Source of the DNA: an uncultured Myxococcaceae bacterium
GTDB lineage: Bacteria; Myxococcota_A; Polyangia; Polyangiales; Ga0077539
DNA: 32,642 bases
Direction: 5' to 3'
Assembly (NCBI GenBank): GCA_945952225.1
Contig: CAMFHP010000102.1
Location: forward strand, 1 to 32,642
In this document: one piece after another, positions 31,169 through 32,642 of the stretch
Layout of the letters: each line of letters starts with the position of its first letter
Position numbering within the stretch: the stretch's first letter is position 1
The notes under the pieces: generated by a model
What the model saw: the letters and a program-made list of their open reading frames with translations, nothing else
What the model was told of the DNA's origin: nothing
Databases searched by the model: none
Program-made: the position numbers and the translations under genes

Positions 31169-31564
31169 TCAGGGCGCGGTGCTGCCCGATGAGGGCGCGG
31201 GCGCGGCGGACTCGGGGCCGGTGAACTCCACGGCGGTGCCCACCATGCGACGGCGGCCCTGGGCCACGCGGTTGCTGACCTCGATGAGCGCGTCGGCGTT
31301 GACCTCGCAGCCGCCGCGAAGGAGGTGGTCGCGACACTCGGGTTCCTTCGACTCGCCGCACTCGGCGGTGACCACGGCGAAGGCGAGGCGCGGGCGCTCG
31401 GGCCCACGGTCGGTGAAGGTCGGGAGCGTCGCGGGATCGCAGGTGTCGGCGCGGGGGGCGCGGCGCGCGTCCATGGTGCGCACGTGGTGGGTGGCGGGGA
31501 TGCACGCGCCCGAGAGCGCGGTGACCAGAAGCGCCAGCGTGGCGCGCGTGCGGAGGTGTCGCAT
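31169..31564 (-). CDS. Small predicted lipoprotein, unknown function
   Basis: A 131-residue predicted lipoprotein: residues 1-21 form a signal with lipobox LSGAC (Cys21). The mature part has four further cysteines (42, 69, 77, 86), with CRDHLLRGGCEVN (77-89), which may form two disulfide bonds. The C-terminus is Ala/Pro/Ser-rich. I do not recognise a family. The ATG at 31564 gives a proper signal peptide; the open frame continues upstream to 32611 only as a shadow of the kinase-like gene. It is convergent with the glycosyltransferase and divergent from the kinase-like gene at 31673. Confidence 0.78.
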   Translation of the reverse strand: MRHLRTRATLALLVTALSGACIPATHHVRTMDARRAPRADTCDPATLPTFTDRGPERPRLAFAVVTAECGESKEPECRDHLLRGGCEVNADALIEVSNRVAQGRRRMVGTAVEFTGPESAAPAPSSGSTAP

Positions 31565-31672
31565 GGGGTGTCGCGCGATGATTCGCCGAGCGCACCGCGC
31601 TGCGCAACGAGAGACGCGCGGCGCTGCGGCGTTGCGACGACGGAGTGAAACGGGCATAAAGCGCGCGTCCTC

Positions 31673-32594
31673 ATGAGCCAGGGCCCGATGAATCCGCAGA
31701 GCGCCGTCGACGGGCGATACCTCCTCGACGCGCCGCTCGACGCCTGGGGCGTGGGCGAGGGGTGGGCCGCGCGCGACAAGAACTTCCGCAACCGCGCGGT
31801 GGCGCTGGAGTTCCTCGCGGCGGAGCACGTCGAGCTCGCGGCGGAGCGCTCGCAGGACCTTCGCGTGCAGCGCGCGTTGAAGCACCCGTGCGTGCTGCCG
31901 ATCATCAACCAGGGCGTGCATCAGGGCCGTCCGTGGGTGGCCTACGACGGCTTCGAGGGCGTCTCGCTCGCGCGCTTTCTCGACGACGAGCGCCGCGCCC
32001 GCGGACAGGTCGATGCGGCCACCGTGAAAGACCTCTTCGCGAAGGTGCTCGACGGCGTGGGCGCCGCGCACGAGGCCTCGACGGCGGTGCTCCACGGATG
32101 CCTCTCGCCGCGCAGCGTGCTGGTGAAGCCCGACGGCGCGGTGAAGCTCATTGATTTCGCCCTCGGGCCCTTCGCGTCGGCCGAGGTGCTCGGTCCGTTT
32201 CGCGCGCCCGAACTCGCGGCCTCGCCCGATGCGGTGACCCTCGCGAGCGAGGTGTATGCGCTCGGCGCGCTCCTCGCGGAGATGCTCCAGCCGCAGGGCG
32301 TTGGGGATGCGCGGCGCGCGCTCGAATCGTTCCTCGCGGGGCTTCAGCGTGAGGGTGGGCTCCACGTCGGAAGGCAACAGCGCCCCGACCTCGCGCCCGC
32401 CGTGTGGGAGACCCTCGCCCGCGCCACGCGCCGCGAGCCCGCCGCCCGCTGGGACGACACCGCCTCGTTCCGCAAGGCCCTCGACGCCGCGTGGGCCGCC
32501 GCGCCGTTGCCGCCCGCCCGCGCGCCCGTGGCCCGCCCCGCCACGATGGCCCCGATCTCCGCGCCCGCGCCCCGCGCGATGACCGCCGCGATGC
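31673..32594 (+). CDS. Protein kinase-like protein, probably a pseudokinase; 3' end missing
   Basis: At least 307 residues; the gene is cut by adapter from 32595. Residues about 14-270 follow the fold of bacterial serine/threonine (PknB-like) kinases: the line RYLLDAPLDAWGVGEGWAARDKNF (15-38) aligns with the glycine-rich loop, and RAPEL marks the activation segment end. Catalytic residues are lost: the VALK lysine is glutamate (VALEFL), the HRDLKPxN catalytic loop is HGCLSPRS, so the catalytic Asp, Lys and Asn are all gone, and DFG is DFA. The glycine loop is also incomplete. ATP transfer is therefore unlikely. After residue 285 comes an Ala/Pro-rich linker. The ATG at 31673 is used; ATG at 31688 is equally possible. 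It may act as a scaffold or regulator. Confidence 0.87.
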
Positions 32595-32642
32595 CTGTCT
32601 CTTATACACATCTGACGCTGCCGACGACTCCTTACGTGTAGA
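32595..32642. other. Nextera sequencing adapter (not genomic)
   Basis: CTGTCTCTTATACACATCT (32595-32613) is the mosaic end, followed by GACGCTGCCGACGA of the Nextera read-1 adapter. CTCCTTAC (32628-32635) fits the reverse complement of the i5 index S505/N505 from memory, and GTGTAGA continues into the P5 sequence. Genomic sequence ends at 32594. Confidence 0.97.

Overview
The window is one very GC-rich (about 70% by eye), tightly packed bacterial contig. High G/C at third codon positions, many lipoproteins and secreted proteins, serine/threonine kinase-like and degenerate two-component proteins, a CcmF-CcmH fusion and the radical-SAM/DUF4130 pair together suggest a member of the Myxococcota, perhaps near the Polyangiales/Sandaracinaceae. 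The lineage is inference; no marker gene settles it. Both ends are Illumina Nextera adapter sequence (1-41 and 32595-32642), so genomic sequence runs from 42 to 32594 and the first and last genes are cut.

Layout. 42-2374 (minus): the 5' part of a secreted protein gene and an S9 peptidase lipoprotein. 2503-6865: an acetate-transporter-like membrane protein, then a DNA-repair cluster (radical SAM protein, DUF4130-UDG-like fusion, convergent family-1 uracil-DNA glycosylase) and a HIT hydrolase. 6972-11938: EEP nuclease/phosphatase, a small membrane protein, an Xre-type regulator, a possible YbjN-like protein, a large lipoprotein and a Uma2 nuclease. 12018-14492: two small membrane proteins, a regulator with its DNA-binding domain before the receiver domain, and an arginase/agmatinase-family enzyme. 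14565-14773: tRNA-Ala(GGC) with promoter and hairpin. 14855-18381: a hybrid histidine kinase-like protein that has lost most catalytic residues, and a subtilisin-like lipoprotein. 18387-18642: eight 32-bp tandem repeats. 18667-22633 (minus): an unrecognised protein, a TPR protein and a P-loop ATPase that may form one module. 22727-24184: flavin monooxygenase. 24307-29060: a cytochrome c maturation operon. 29169-31153: DedA protein and a membrane glycosyltransferase. 31169-32594: a small lipoprotein and a truncated protein-kinase-like gene.

Three themes stand out. First, three enzyme-like domains keep the fold signature but lack catalytic residues: the UDG domain of the DUF4130 fusion, the kinase and receiver parts of the hybrid histidine kinase, and the serine/threonine kinase-like protein. 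Second, many genes have a TAnnnT element ending only 7-11 nt before the start codon and no Shine-Dalgarno sequence, suggesting leaderless transcripts. Third, the ATPase-TPR pair (19507-22633), with visibly different composition, is the best candidate for an undescribed system, though its function cannot be read from sequence alone. No stretch longer than 300 bases is without a gene; the longest gap (18382-18666) is filled by the tandem repeat.
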